64,000 nucleotides of DNA from Pseudomonas sp. PB120. Its GTDB lineage: Bacteria; Pseudomonadota; Gammaproteobacteria; Pseudomonadales; Pseudomonadaceae. The number at the start of each line of letters is the position of its first letter. The stretch's first letter is position 1. The notes below the pieces were generated by a model that saw nothing but the letters and a program-made list of their open reading frames with translations, searched no databases and was not told where the DNA came from. The translations under genes and the position numbers were made by a program. Below, in pieces: positions 27,547-39,689 of this stretch. Location of the stretch: the NCBI RefSeq assembly GCF_009761815.1, contig NZ_RWIN01000082.1, forward strand, positions 1 to 64,000, read 5' to 3'.

Positions 27547-29621
27547 GTGATGCGCAACTGGAAATACTGGCCAGCCGAGCAGGCCTGGCCGTCGACTGGA
27601 TCGACGCCAACGGCCGCCCGCAAAAAGTCGCCCCCTCGGTGTTACGCGCCGTCCTTACCGGGCTCGGCCACCCGGCCGGCAGCGCCCAGGAAATCGACGC
27701 CAGCCTGCAGGAATTGCAGCAGGTGCAAGAGACCCACGTGCTGCCGCCGCTGATCACCGCCGACTTCGGCGCCGGTCTGGACCTGGCCCGTTTCTTCGAG
27801 CCGCAAACGCCTTGCGAAATCCACCTCGAAGACGGTTCGCGGCTTAGCCTGAAACTGGATGGCGACGCGGTTCTGCCGGGCTTGATCCCGGTCGGTTATC
27901 AGCATGTCGACATCGCAGGGCAGTCCTTCACGCTGGCAGTGGCCCCGGCGCGCTGCTACAGCGTCGGTGATGCCGTCGACAGCCCGATCCCCCGCACCTG
28001 GGGTCTGAGCGTGCAATTGTACTCGCTGCGGCGCCCCGGCGATGGCGGTTTCGGGGATACCCAGGCCCTCGAAGACCTGGCCCGAGTCGCCGGCGAACGC
28101 GGTGCCGAGGCCTTGGCGATCAGCCCCTTGCACGCGATGTTCAGCAGCGATACCCAGCGCTACAGCCCCTACTCGCCTTCCAGCCGCTTGTTCCTCAATA
28201 CTCTCTACGCCGCACCGGGAGCCATTCTCGGGGAACGCGCGCTGCGCACTGCCATCGACGCCACCGGTCTCGCCGTCGAGCTCAAGGGCCTGGAAGAGCT
28301 GCCCTTGATCGATTGGCCAACCGCCGCCGAGGCCAAGCATCGCCTGTTGCAGGCGCTGTACGAAGGCTTCGTCCAGGGTGAACACCCACTGCATGCCGAC
28401 TTCAGCAGCTTTCGCCACGCTGCGGGCGAAGCCCTGGAAAATCACTGCCGTTTCGAAGCCCTGCAAGAGGCCTGCGCCACCAAGGGTGAAACCCTCGATT
28501 GGCGCGAATGGCCCGAGCAATGGCGCGACCCGCGCAGCGCCGCGCTGGCTGAATTCGCCGAAGAAAATGCCGGGCGCATCGGCTTCTACGCCTTCTGCCA
28601 ATGGCTGATCACCCGCTGTCTTGAGCGCGTGCAAACCGCCGCCCGCAGCAGTGGCATGAACATCGGCCTGATTGCCGACCTGGCGGTAGGTGCCGATGGC
28701 GGTGGCAGCCAGGCCTGGAGCCGTCAGGATGAATTGCTGGCCTCCCTGACCGTCGGCGCGCCGCCGGACATTCTCAATCGCACCGGCCAGGGCTGGGGCA
28801 TCTCCGCGTTCTCGCCCGAAGGCCTGGTGCGCAACGGTTTTCGTGCATTCATCGAAATGCTACGCGCCAACTTCGCCCATGCCGGCGGCCTGCGCATCGA
28901 TCACGTCATGGGCCTGCAACGGTTGTGGGTGATCCCCAATGGCGCGCCGCCCGCGGATGGCGCCTACCTTTACTACCCCGTCGACGACCTGCTGCGCCTG
29001 CTGGCCCTGGAATCCCATCGGCACCAGGCGATTGTCCTCGGCGAAGACCTCGGCACCGTGCCCGATGGCCTGCGGGAAAAACTGATCGCCCGGTCGATCC
29101 TCGGCATGCGCGTGCTGCTGTTCGAACAGGACAACACGCACTTCAAGCCGATCCTCGATTGGCCGGATAACGCACTGGCGACCACCAGCACCCACGATCT
29201 GCCGACAATCAATGGCTGGTGGCATGGCCACGACATCGACTGGAGCGCCCGACTGAACCTGGTCGACGCCAACGGAGAAATCGACTGGCGCCATCACCGC
29301 GAACGCGAACGCGAAGGCCTGCGGCGCGTGTTGAGCGAGGACCCGCAGAACTTTCGCGAAGAGCCCCACGAGACCGATCAGATACTCGACGCGGCCATCC
29401 GATTTCTCGGTCACACCCGCGCGCCGTTGGTATTGCTGCCCCTGGAAGACGCCCTAGGCATCGAACAGCAAGCCAACCTGCCCGGCACCACCGACACGCA
29501 TCCCAACTGGTCACGGCGCCTGCCCGGCACCAGCGAAGCGTTGCTCGATGACCCGGACGCGGCCCGGCGCCTGGAGTTGCTCGCCTGCGCGCGACTTCAG
29601 GCCGGCGAGCGTGATCAATGA
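27543..29621 (+). CDS. malQ: 4-alpha-glucanotransferase (amylomaltase)
   Basis: A 692-residue GH77 protein, like E. coli MalQ (694). ATG 27543 overlaps the treZ stop. Family motifs include SPYSPSSRLFLNTLY, AFSPEGLVRNGFRAFIEML, nucleophile segment GGLRIDHVMGLQRLW, general-acid LGEDLGTVP and TTSTHDLPT. It transfers maltooligosyl chains between glucans, recycling short oligosaccharides left by TreY/TreZ and GlgX. Its place between treZ and treY, with ATGA overlaps on both sides, indicates tight coupling. Confidence 0.95.
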   Translation: MSDAQLEILASRAGLAVDWIDANGRPQKVAPSVLRAVLTGLGHPAGSAQEIDASLQELQQVQETHVLPPLITADFGAGLDLARFFEPQTPCEIHLEDGSRLSLKLDGDAVLPGLIPVGYQHVDIAGQSFTLAVAPARCYSVGDAVDSPIPRTWGLSVQLYSLRRPGDGGFGDTQALEDLARVAGERGAEALAISPLHAMFSSDTQRYSPYSPSSRLFLNTLYAAPGAILGERALRTAIDATGLAVELKGLEELPLIDWPTAAEAKHRLLQALYEGFVQGEHPLHADFSSFRHAAGEALENHCRFEALQEACATKGETLDWREWPEQWRDPRSAALAEFAEENAGRIGFYAFCQWLITRCLERVQTAARSSGMNIGLIADLAVGADGGGSQAWSRQDELLASLTVGAPPDILNRTGQGWGISAFSPEGLVRNGFRAFIEMLRANFAHAGGLRIDHVMGLQRLWVIPNGAPPADGAYLYYPVDDLLRLLALESHRHQAIVLGEDLGTVPDGLREKLIARSILGMRVLLFEQDNTHFKPILDWPDNALATTSTHDLPTINGWWHGHDIDWSARLNLVDANGEIDWRHHREREREGLRRVLSEDPQNFREEPHETDQILDAAIRFLGHTRAPLVLLPLEDALGIEQQANLPGTTDTHPNWSRRLPGTSEALLDDPDAARRLELLACARLQAGERDQ

Positions 29622-32383
29622 CTGCATCGGCACTCCAGCCGCTGCGGGCGACCCTGCGGCTGCAGTTTCATAAAGGCTTCACCCTGGACGATGCGGTGCC
29701 GCTGGTGCCGTATTTCGCCAGCCTGGGTATCAGCCATGTCTACGCCTCGCCGCTGCTGAGCGCCCGCGCCGGTTCGATGCATGGCTATGACGTGGTGGAC
29801 CCGACCACGGTCAATCCCGAGCTCGGTGGCGAAGCGGCTTTGCGCCGTCTGGTCGCTGCCTTGCGCGAGCAAAGAATGGGGCTGATCCTCGATATCGTCT
29901 CCAACCACATGGCGGTTGGCGGCGGCGACAACCCCTGGTGGCTGGACTTGCTGGAATGGGGACGGCTCAGTCCTTACGGCGAATTCTTCGACATTCAGTG
30001 GCACTCGCCCGATCCGTTGATGGAAGGTCAGTTGCTGCTGCCATTCCTGGGCAGCGATTACGGCGTCGCCTTGCAGGACGGCACCCTGCCCTTGCGCCTG
30101 GATGCCGGGCGCGGCGCATTTCATGTCGAGCACTATGAGCACCGTTTCCCGATTTGCCCGATGCATTACGGCGAGTTGCTCAATGGCGATGACGAACGAC
30201 TGAAATCACTGGCCGAGCGCTTCAGCACCTTGAGTTACCAGACGGACGCCCACAGCCTCGCGATGCCGTTGAAAGACGAACTGCGCGAACTGGCAAGCGA
30301 CCCGGCCGTGTTGCAGGTGATCCAGCAGAACCTGAAAAGCTACGACTCCTTGACCACCGAGGGTTTCCAGCGCCTGCACACGCTGCTGGAGCGTCAAAGC
30401 TATCGCCTCGCCAGTTGGCGCACCGCCGCGGACGACATCAATTGGCGGCGCTTTTTCGATGTCAACGAACTCGGGGGCCTGCGTGTCGAGCGCCCGGCCG
30501 TGTTCGAAGCCACTCATGCAAAAATCTTCGAACTGGTGACACAAGGATGGGTGGACGGTTTGCGCATCGACCATATCGACGGCCTCGCCGATCCGCGTGG
30601 GTACTGCCGCAAACTGCGGCGCCGGGTCGACAGCCTGTCACCGGACCGGCACCTGCCGATTTTCGTCGAGAAGATCCTTGGCCAAGGCGAAACCCTGCAC
30701 CGCGACTGGTCGGTGGATGGCACCACCGGTTACGAATTCATGAACCAGTTGTCGTTGCTGCAACACGCGCCGGAAGGTGCCCAGCCCCTGGGCGAACTCT
30801 GGAGCCGGCACAGCGAACGGCCTGCGGATTTCCGCCAGGAAGCGCAACTGGCGCGCCAGCAAATCCTCAATGGCTCACTCGCCGGCGATTTCGAAAGCGT
30901 TGCCCAGGCCCTGTTGCAAGTGGCCCGAGATGACCTGATGACCCGCGACTTGACCCTCGGCGCGATCCGGCGGGCGTTGCAGGAATTGATCGTTCATTTT
31001 CCGGTGTACCGCACCTACATCAGCCCTCTTGGCCGCTCCGCTGAAGACGATGTGTTTTTTCAGCAGGCCCTGGACGGCGCACGCCAAACCCTGGGCGAGG
31101 CCGATTGGCCAGTGCTCGATTGCCTGGCACGCTGGCTGGGGGGTGAACCCTGGCGCAAACGCCCGGTGGGCCGCTCGCGCAAGATCCTCAAACATGCCTG
31201 CGTGCGGTTTCAACAATTAACCTCACCGGCTGCCGCGAAGGCTGTGGAGGACACCGCGTTCTATCGTTCGGCCGTGCTGCTGTCTCGCAATGACGTGGGG
31301 TTCAGCACCGAACAATTCAGCGCGCCGGTCGCCGACTTTCATGCGGCCTGCCGCAATCGTCTCGACGAGTTTCCGGACAATCTGCTGGCCACAGCCACTC
31401 ACGATCACAAGCGTGGCGAAGACACTCGTGCACGGCTTGCGGTGTTGAGCGAACGCAGTGTCTGGTACGTGGAGCAAGTCGAACACTGGCGTACCCTGGC
31501 CGCGCCGCTGCGCAGCGACGACAACATGCCATCGGCCGGCGACGAGTTGATTCTGTATCAGGCCCTTCTCGGCAGCTGGCCGTTGACATTGCGCAGTGAC
31601 GATCAGCAGGGCCTTGAGGACTACGCCAAACGCCTCTGGCAATGGCAGCAAAAAGCCCTGCGCGAAGCCAAATTGCAAAGCAGCTGGAGCGCCGCGAACG
31701 AGGCGTATGAACACGCGACCGAGGCCTTTCTCAATCGTCTTTTGCTGAGTCCGCAGGGCCTGGCATTGCGCTCGTCACTGTGTGACGCCGCGCAAGTCAT
31801 CGCCGCCCCCGGAGCACTGAACGGGTTGGCGCAAACCTTGCTGAAGATGACAGTGCCAGGCGTGCCGGATCTGTATCAGGGCGACGAGTATTGGGACTTC
31901 ACCCTGGTCGATCCGGACAACCGCCGGCCGGTGAATTACGCCAGTCGCCAGCAGTCGATGCAGGCACCTGCAGAGCTGTCCGGGCTGTTGGCGAACTGGC
32001 GTGACGGGCGCATCAAGCAAACCCTGATCGCGCGCACGCTGAACCTGCGCGCCGAGCATGCCGAACTGTTCCGGCGAGGGTCGTATCAGGCACTGGACGT
32101 CGTCGGCAGCGAGGCTCACCGGGTTGTAGCTTTTGCGCGCGAACAGGGAGGCAAACGGGTCATCGTGATCGTACCGATACGCTGCGCTGCCCTGCTGGAA
32201 AACAGTGCCGCCCCCCATGTCGGCGCGCCGCAGTGGGGCGATACGCGGGTCAAATTACCGTTCACCGCCACGGGCGAAAATCTGAAGGGACTTTTTTCAA
32301 GCGTCGCAGTCACAGAACACAAGGAGCTGATGATTAGCGCCGCGCTGGGGGATTTCCCGGTCAATCTCTTTATCCAAACTTGA
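29618..32383 (+). CDS. treY: Maltooligosyl trehalose synthase
   Basis: A 921-residue GH13 enzyme, as expected for TreY with its large inserts. The N terminus LRATLRLQFHKGFTLDDAVP and the SHVYASPLLSARAGSMHGYD motif are diagnostic. The catalytic Asp lies in DGLRIDHIDGLADP (about 308-321) and the Glu in FVEKILGQGE. The C-terminal part has VPGVPDLYQGDEYWDFTLVD. It converts the reducing end of an alpha-1,4-glucan into an alpha,alpha-1,1 trehalose unit, which TreZ then releases. It is the last large gene of the operon and is followed 21 bp later by the DUF2934 gene. Confidence 0.95.
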   Translation: MTASALQPLRATLRLQFHKGFTLDDAVPLVPYFASLGISHVYASPLLSARAGSMHGYDVVDPTTVNPELGGEAALRRLVAALREQRMGLILDIVSNHMAVGGGDNPWWLDLLEWGRLSPYGEFFDIQWHSPDPLMEGQLLLPFLGSDYGVALQDGTLPLRLDAGRGAFHVEHYEHRFPICPMHYGELLNGDDERLKSLAERFSTLSYQTDAHSLAMPLKDELRELASDPAVLQVIQQNLKSYDSLTTEGFQRLHTLLERQSYRLASWRTAADDINWRRFFDVNELGGLRVERPAVFEATHAKIFELVTQGWVDGLRIDHIDGLADPRGYCRKLRRRVDSLSPDRHLPIFVEKILGQGETLHRDWSVDGTTGYEFMNQLSLLQHAPEGAQPLGELWSRHSERPADFRQEAQLARQQILNGSLAGDFESVAQALLQVARDDLMTRDLTLGAIRRALQELIVHFPVYRTYISPLGRSAEDDVFFQQALDGARQTLGEADWPVLDCLARWLGGEPWRKRPVGRSRKILKHACVRFQQLTSPAAAKAVEDTAFYRSAVLLSRNDVGFSTEQFSAPVADFHAACRNRLDEFPDNLLATATHDHKRGEDTRARLAVLSERSVWYVEQVEHWRTLAAPLRSDDNMPSAGDELILYQALLGSWPLTLRSDDQQGLEDYAKRLWQWQQKALREAKLQSSWSAANEAYEHATEAFLNRLLLSPQGLALRSSLCDAAQVIAAPGALNGLAQTLLKMTVPGVPDLYQGDEYWDFTLVDPDNRRPVNYASRQQSMQAPAELSGLLANWRDGRIKQTLIARTLNLRAEHAELFRRGSYQALDVVGSEAHRVVAFAREQGGKRVIVIVPIRCAALLENSAAPHVGAPQWGDTRVKLPFTATGENLKGLFSSVAVTEHKELMISAALGDFPVNLFIQT

Positions 32384-32404
32384 ACACAGTTCAGGAGCAT
32401 TGCG

Positions 32405-32722
32405 ATGAGTACCGACGATAAACGCGTTCGCGAATTTGCCTATCAGATCTGGGAGTCGGAGGGTAAGCCCGAGGGCCAGGAAGCCCGTCATTGGGAGATG
32501 GCGCGCAAACTGGCGGAAGCTGAAGCCCTGGCGCCGAAAAAGTCGCCTAAGGCTGCGGCCACCAAAGCGACCACCGCCAAACCGGCTGCCAGTAAACTCA
32601 ACGGCAAGGCCGCCGAATCCAAGGCCAAGGCCAAGCCGGCTGCGGCCTCGAAGGTGATTCCGCCCGGCGAAAAACCAGCCGAGAAAAAGCCTCGAGCCGC
32701 GAAGAAACCGCCAGCGGTCTGA
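32405..32722 (+). CDS. DUF2934 family small protein
   Basis: Encodes 105 residues. The first 40 form the DUF2934 motif (VREFAYQIWESEGKPEGQEA then RHWEMARKLAEAEA). The remainder is a low-complexity Lys/Ala/Pro tail (KAKPAAASKV, EKKPRAAKKPPAV), basic and probably disordered, like a nucleic-acid-binding or linker tail. Such proteins are often found near glg/tre genes in proteobacteria; function is unknown. It sits 21 bp after treY with AGGAG upstream and probably belongs to the same transcript. Confidence 0.83.
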   Translation: MSTDDKRVREFAYQIWESEGKPEGQEARHWEMARKLAEAEALAPKKSPKAAATKATTAKPAASKLNGKAAESKAKAKPAAASKVIPPGEKPAEKKPRAAKKPPAV

Positions 32723-32809
32723 TACCCAGCCGATTCACCTCGTGGCGAGCCCCCTCGCCACTGCGGCCGCACTCGCCCTGAACAAATTGCAACTGTGGAC
32801 GCGATCCAA

Positions 32810-32902
32810 TGTGGGAGCGAGCCTGCTCGCGATGACGGGCTGACATGCGCCATTGATGTCGATTGGCAGGACGCCATCGCGAGCAGGCTCGCTCCCACAG
32901 GG
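32810..32902. repeat. REPIN: inverted REP pair
   Basis: TGTGGGAGCGAGCCTGCTCG at 32810-32829 (extending to 32838) faces CATCGCGAGCAGGCTCGCTC at about 32875-32894. It fills the gap between the DUF2934 gene and glgX and could stabilise or end the upstream mRNA. Confidence 0.85.
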
Positions 32903-32954
32903 TTTGCGGTGTCTTCACCCCCGTATTCGTTTTCCCCTATTTGCAGGAGCATCT

Positions 32955-35114
<2,160 letters not shown>

Positions 35115-35301
35115 AATAGACCTTCAGGGATTTCTTCAATGTTGATCACCGGCCTGCGCGGAGGCGCAAGGCCGGATAAAAAATCGTAACAAAGGAGGTA
35201 CCGAGGCGACGAATCGTGTGACATGAGCAATACTCTGCTCGCGGCAATCCAGGGCTTGGAGCGCAGCACACTGATATCAACCAGAACAAGGATGTAGCGC
35301 C
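35115..35301. other. Gap between glgX and the PIG-L gene, with imperfect hairpin
   Basis: A GC-rich imperfect inverted repeat lies at 35149-35175 (CCGGCCTGCGC with GCGCAAGGCCGG). It is followed by an A-run, so it is not a standard plus-strand terminator. No other signal could be assigned. Confidence 0.4.
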
Positions 35302-36060
35302 ATGAAACAGGTTTCCATCAGCGAACACAGCCTGCCCGCACAAATCTGGAACAGCGCCCCGCAACTCGACAACATTCCCGTCATTAGTACTCAAACCCTG
35401 ATCCCCGCCGGCGCTCGCGCGGTGGTGGTCGCCCCGCACCCCGGCGATGAAGTAGTGACCTGTGGCGGCCTGCTCCAATTGCTCAGCGCTTTGGGCCATC
35501 CCCTGCAATTGATTTCGATCACCGACGGCAGCGCCAGCCATCCGGGGTCGCAGCAATGGTCGGAGAAACGCCTGAGTGTGTTTCGCCCACAGGAAAGCGT
35601 CGAAGCCTTGCGCCGGCTCGGGTTGCCGATGCACAGCCTGAAGTGGATTCGCGGTGGTTTCACCGACAACGCGCTGGCGGAGCGCGAGGTGCAATTGACG
35701 CAGTTCATCGCCCGCTACCTGCGCCCCGGGGATGTGGTGTTCAGCACCTGGTGCGAGGACGGCAATACCGACCATGGCGTGGTTGGGCGCGCCAGCGCAA
35801 AAGCGGCAGCGCTGGTCGGCGCGGCGTTCAACGAAATGCCGGTCTGGGCCTGGCATTGGCCGACCCGCGATCAAGGACTGATCCCTTGGCACCGCGCACG
35901 CAAGGTCCGTCTCGACACCTGGACCGTCGCGCGCAAAAGCCACGCCACCCACGCCTATGCCAGCCAGCTCGACGGCGAACCCGCCATCGGCCTCGCGCCG
36001 TTGCTGCCGCCGGTGTTGCTGGAGCGTATGCGGTTGCCCTATGAAATCGTGTTTGTCTGA
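35302..36060 (+). CDS. PIG-L/LmbE family deacetylase-like protein
   Basis: Encodes 252 residues. The family's zinc motif HPDDE appears as HPGDE (VVVAPHPGDEVVTCGGLLQL), and the second zinc element appears as NTDHGVVG (about 156). ITDGSASHPGS follows the expected pattern. PIG-L proteins remove N-acetyl groups from sugars such as GlcNAc derivatives. The Asp-to-Gly change in the first motif is notable because that Asp is the usual catalytic base, so activity may be altered. The gene stands alone between glgX and an EEP-family gene. Confidence 0.82.
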   Translation: MKQVSISEHSLPAQIWNSAPQLDNIPVISTQTLIPAGARAVVVAPHPGDEVVTCGGLLQLLSALGHPLQLISITDGSASHPGSQQWSEKRLSVFRPQESVEALRRLGLPMHSLKWIRGGFTDNALAEREVQLTQFIARYLRPGDVVFSTWCEDGNTDHGVVGRASAKAAALVGAAFNEMPVWAWHWPTRDQGLIPWHRARKVRLDTWTVARKSHATHAYASQLDGEPAIGLAPLLPPVLLERMRLPYEIVFV

Positions 36061-36094
36061 ATCCGACGCCCCTTCTCACGGCGCGCACACTCCC

Positions 36095-36198
36095 CTGTAG
36101 GAGCTGGCTTGCCAGCGATGGTCGCCAACGATAACGCGGGTTGTCTGAATGAAAGCGTTGCCCATACGTTTTTCGCGAGCAGGCTCGCTCCTACAGGA
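36095..36198. repeat. Degenerate REPIN
   Basis: CTGTAGGAGCTGGCTTGCCA at 36095-36114 continues GCGATG, a variant REP with an altered stem. TCGCGAGCAGGCTCGCTCCT at about 36173-36192 is the standard inverted partner. The two arms come from different sub-classes, so the pair is imperfect. Confidence 0.7.
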
Positions 36199-36284
36199 GT
36201 TTCATGATGCCGCGAAATCCGGACTGAACTGCCCGCTCCCGCGTCAGTCGCATACTTTAGCTGCCCTGATTCCAAGGAGTGAAC

Positions 36285-37085
36285 GTGACCATCGATCCCA
36301 AGCCTCGGGCCGTCGAACCGGCGTCGCTGAACACGCCACCGGCGATTCATCGTCTGCGGGTGCTGACCGTCAATACCCACAAGGGTTTTACCGCCTTCAA
36401 CCGCCGTTTCATTCTCCCCGAACTGCGGGAAGCGGTGCGCAGTACCTCGGCTGACCTGGTGTTCCTGCAGGAAGTGGTCGGCGTCCATGACCGTCATTCG
36501 TCGCGTTACAACGACTGGCCGCAAACCTCGCAATACGAATTCCTCGCCGACAGCATGTGGAGCGACTTCGCCTATGGCCGCAACGCGGTCTACCCCGACG
36601 GTCACCATGGCAACGCCTTGCTGTCGAAATACCCGATTCGCGAGTATCGCAACCTCGACGTTTCCATCACCGGTCCCGAACGACGCGGGTTGCTGCATTG
36701 CGTACTGGATGTGCCAGGGCACGCCGAAGTCCATGCGATCTGCGTTCATCTGAGTCTGCTGGAAAGCCATCGCCAGTTGCAGCTCCAGTTGCTGTGCCAA
36801 CTGCTTGAATCACTGCCCGATGGCGCACCGGTGATCATTGCCGGTGATTTCAACGACTGGCAGCTCCAGGGCAACGCCGCCCTCGCCCGTCGCGACTACC
36901 TGCACGAAGCCTTCGAACGCCACCACGGTCGCCCCGCAAAAACCTACCCGGCCCGGTTCCCCCTGCTGCGCCTGGACCGCATCTATCTGCGCAATGCCAG
37001 CAGCCACGCGCCCCGTATTCTGGGCAGCAAACCCTGGACGCATCTCTCGGATCACCTGCCGCTGGCGGTCGAAGTCCACCTCTGA
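36285..37085 (+). CDS. Endonuclease/exonuclease/phosphatase family protein (YbhP-like)
   Basis: A 266-residue EEP-fold protein. GTG 36285 is chosen because AAGGAG sits 5 nt upstream; an in-frame GTG at 36279 overlaps that site. Catalytic segments are [11 protein letters not shown] (Asn), [10 protein letters not shown] (metal Glu), [11 protein letters not shown], the His in [24 protein letters not shown] (Asp/Asn) and the terminal [10 protein letters not shown] (Asp-His pair). The layout resembles E. coli YbhP, a gene next to cardiolipin synthase clsB, but no clsB is adjacent here. It hydrolyses some phosphodiester; the substrate is unknown. Confidence 0.85.
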   Translation: MTIDPKPRAVEPASLNTPPAIHRLRVLTVNTHKGFTAFNRRFILPELREAVRSTSADLVFLQEVVGVHDRHSSRYNDWPQTSQYEFLADSMWSDFAYGRNAVYPDGHHGNALLSKYPIREYRNLDVSITGPERRGLLHCVLDVPGHAEVHAICVHLSLLESHRQLQLQLLCQLLESLPDGAPVIIAGDFNDWQLQGNAALARRDYLHEAFERHHGRPAKTYPARFPLLRLDRIYLRNASSHAPRILGSKPWTHLSDHLPLAVEVHL

Positions 37086-37184
37086 ATGTGCTCTTTTTCC
37101 GCTTGCACCTGTTACTTATGACAGTAGATAGACCTGAAAACTGTTGATAGCGTGTGCTCGAAGGTTTTCCTCACGGAGACGAGC

Positions 37185-39689
37185 ATGAGCGGTTCGACGA
37201 AGCTGTCCAAGGAACTATGCGGGGTCTGTGCCGTTGCCATTTTTCTGTGCCTTCCCTGGTCGCAAAACGCCAACGCGAGCTGCACGCTCACAGCCACCGG
37301 CGGAAATGACAACTACGTGTGCGACAGCGGCAGTAGCGGCCCGCTGACTGACCTCACGGGCAACAACAGCTTGACCTTCCCTGCCAATGGCACCGGCACC
37401 ATCAACGGCAACGTGACCTTCGGCGCAGGCATCGACCGGGTACTGATGAGTTCGGGCAGCATCGTCGGCGCACTCGATCAGGGTGACGGGGCCAACGTCC
37501 TGCAAATCGACAACGGACGGATAACCGGCGACGTTCATCAGGGCAACGCCATCGACCTTTTCATCATGAACGGCGGCAGTATTCATTCGCTGTTCCAGGG
37601 TGACGGCCTGGACCGGTTCCTGATGACTGGCGGCACGATTATCGACGCGTTCGAGGACGGTGATTTCGCCACCATGACCGGCGGCACCATCGGGCGAGTC
37701 AACATGAAGCTCGACGACAACACCTTCGACATGTCGGGTGGCAAGATCCTGGGCAATCTGGTGACCGGGTTCGGCCAAGACACCATCATCGTTACCGGCG
37801 GATTCATCGGCGGCAATATCAGCGTCAGCGGCGGTGACGACAGCATCACGGTGACGGGCGGCGAAATTGTCGGCGAGATCCGCGCCAGTGCGGGCAATGA
37901 CATTTTGCTCTGGAATGGCGGTGGCCTGATCCGTTCGGCCATCCTCATGGGGGAAGACAACGACCGCGCGATACTGCGCAATCTGAGTGAAAGCACCCTG
38001 ACCCTCACCCCGAGTATCGACGGCGGGACCGGCAACGATCAGCTGACCTTCGATCACACCACGTCAGCGGGCGCGGGCAGGTACATCAACTGGGAAACGG
38101 TCAATCTGAACAACGGCTCACGGTTCGACCTGACGGGCAAATTTGTGCTGGGTGACAGCGCCAGCGGCACCGGCGTTTTCAACATCGACGGCAGCAGCAC
38201 ACTGACTTCCACTCAGGGCAGCGTCATGCCATTCGCCGCGGGCCAACGCGTCACCCTGAACAACGCAGGGGTGATCGACCTGAGCAGCGGCAATACCCGC
38301 ACCAACGATACGCTGACGGTGCAGGGCAACTACGCGGGGAGCGGCGGCCAACTGCTCTTGCAAAGCGAGGTCGGTGCTGACAACGCCCCCAGCGACAAAC
38401 TGGTGGTCAAGGACGGGACGTTGACCGGAAACACCCTGATCAGCGTCAGTAATCTCGGGGGTACCGGTGCGCTGACCGTGCAGAACGGCATCCAGTTGGT
38501 ACAGGCACAAGGCACGGCCGTCAGTGCCAACAATGCCTTTGCGCTCAAGACCCCGGTTTCAGTGGGCGCGTACGATTACTACCTGTTCAAGGGTGGCGTC
38601 ACTGCCGGCACTGAAAACAGTTGGTTCCTGCGCTCGACCGTGGTGGCCCCGCAAGTGGCGGGTGTCCCGATCCCGGTGGCGGCCATCGGCACCCCGCCGC
38701 TGCCGGCTCCAGTCGTCGGTGCCGCACCGATTCCGTTGTATCGCCCGGAGGTGCCGACCTGGTCGGCAGTGCCGCCGGCTGCGGCGCAGTTGACCCTTGC
38801 GGCCCTTGGCACCTTTCATGATCGGCAGGGTGATCAACGTCTACTCAACGAAACCGGAGCCTTCGGCGCGGGCTGGGGCCGCGCTTATGGCAAAAACCTG
38901 GATCAGACCTGGGCCGGCACCGTGACGCCCAGGCTCAACGGCTCACTCAACGGGTTTCAAGTGGGCAATGATCTGTACAGCTCAGAAACTTCCGGCGGGC
39001 AAACCCAGCGCACCGGTTTCTTTATCGGCCACACCCGATTGCAGGGCGATGTCGACGGTTTCAATCAGGGCTTCGAGGGCAAGCGCGCCGGCAAGGTGGA
39101 CCTGCGCGGTGACAGCGTCGGCCTTTACTGGACGTTGATCGACCCCATCGGCTGGTACGTCGACACGGTCCTGATGGGCACCCGGCTGGATGGCGACAGT
39201 CACTCCGAGCGCGGACTCAAGCTCGATACACGCGGACACGCCCTGACGGTCTCGGCCGAGGCTGGCTACGCGATTCGGCTGACGCACGATTGGGTGGTGG
39301 AGCCCCAGGCTCAAGTCATCCACCAAAAAGTCTCCCTGGACAGCCAGGATGACGGCGTTTCCCGGGTGTCTTTCGATTCCGACGGCGCCTGGACCGGTCG
39401 CCTGGGGGCCCGCCTCAAGGGCCGTTATGAAATCAGTGGGCGCCCGCTCGAACCTTTTGTGCGTGCCAACCTGTGGCACACCTTTTCCGGAACGGACTCA
39501 GTGACGTTTGGGGGAATTACCCCCATCAATACCGAGCAAAAATCCTCATCGGCCGATCTGGGCATGGGCGTCGTATTGAGTCTGGCCAAGGCCGTCAGCG
39601 TTTACGCCAGCGCAGATTACAGTCGCAATATCGACAGCAATCAGCTGCGCGGGACCAGCGGTAATATCGGTTTGAGAATCAGCTGGTAA
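37185..39689 (+). CDS. Autotransporter (type Va) with 20-residue repeat passenger
   Basis: Encodes 834 residues from ATG 37185 with GGAG upstream. A signal peptide of about 35 residues ends near QNANA. The passenger (about 80-280) holds nine or ten degenerate 20-residue repeats of the form GxGxDxxxMxGGxIxGxxxx, for example GFGQDTIIVTGGFIGGNISV. These suggest a beta-helix with RTX-like turns. A Pro-rich linker (PLPAPVVGAAPIPLYRPEVP) follows near residue 505. The C-terminal 280 residues are the autotransporter beta-barrel ending in the aromatic residue of LRISW. Likely surface-displayed or secreted; adhesin-like function is a guess. Confidence 0.88.
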   Translation: MSGSTKLSKELCGVCAVAIFLCLPWSQNANASCTLTATGGNDNYVCDSGSSGPLTDLTGNNSLTFPANGTGTINGNVTFGAGIDRVLMSSGSIVGALDQGDGANVLQIDNGRITGDVHQGNAIDLFIMNGGSIHSLFQGDGLDRFLMTGGTIIDAFEDGDFATMTGGTIGRVNMKLDDNTFDMSGGKILGNLVTGFGQDTIIVTGGFIGGNISVSGGDDSITVTGGEIVGEIRASAGNDILLWNGGGLIRSAILMGEDNDRAILRNLSESTLTLTPSIDGGTGNDQLTFDHTTSAGAGRYINWETVNLNNGSRFDLTGKFVLGDSASGTGVFNIDGSSTLTSTQGSVMPFAAGQRVTLNNAGVIDLSSGNTRTNDTLTVQGNYAGSGGQLLLQSEVGADNAPSDKLVVKDGTLTGNTLISVSNLGGTGALTVQNGIQLVQAQGTAVSANNAFALKTPVSVGAYDYYLFKGGVTAGTENSWFLRSTVVAPQVAGVPIPVAAIGTPPLPAPVVGAAPIPLYRPEVPTWSAVPPAAAQLTLAALGTFHDRQGDQRLLNETGAFGAGWGRAYGKNLDQTWAGTVTPRLNGSLNGFQVGNDLYSSETSGGQTQRTGFFIGHTRLQGDVDGFNQGFEGKRAGKVDLRGDSVGLYWTLIDPIGWYVDTVLMGTRLDGDSHSERGLKLDTRGHALTVSAEAGYAIRLTHDWVVEPQAQVIHQKVSLDSQDDGVSRVSFDSDGAWTGRLGARLKGRYEISGRPLEPFVRANLWHTFSGTDSVTFGGITPINTEQKSSSADLGMGVVLSLAKAVSVYASADYSRNIDSNQLRGTSGNIGLRISW

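Noticed and set aside
35149..35175. Hairpin after glgX as an intrinsic terminator
   Set aside because: The stem is imperfect and is followed by A residues on the plus strand, so it lacks the T-run needed for glgX termination.
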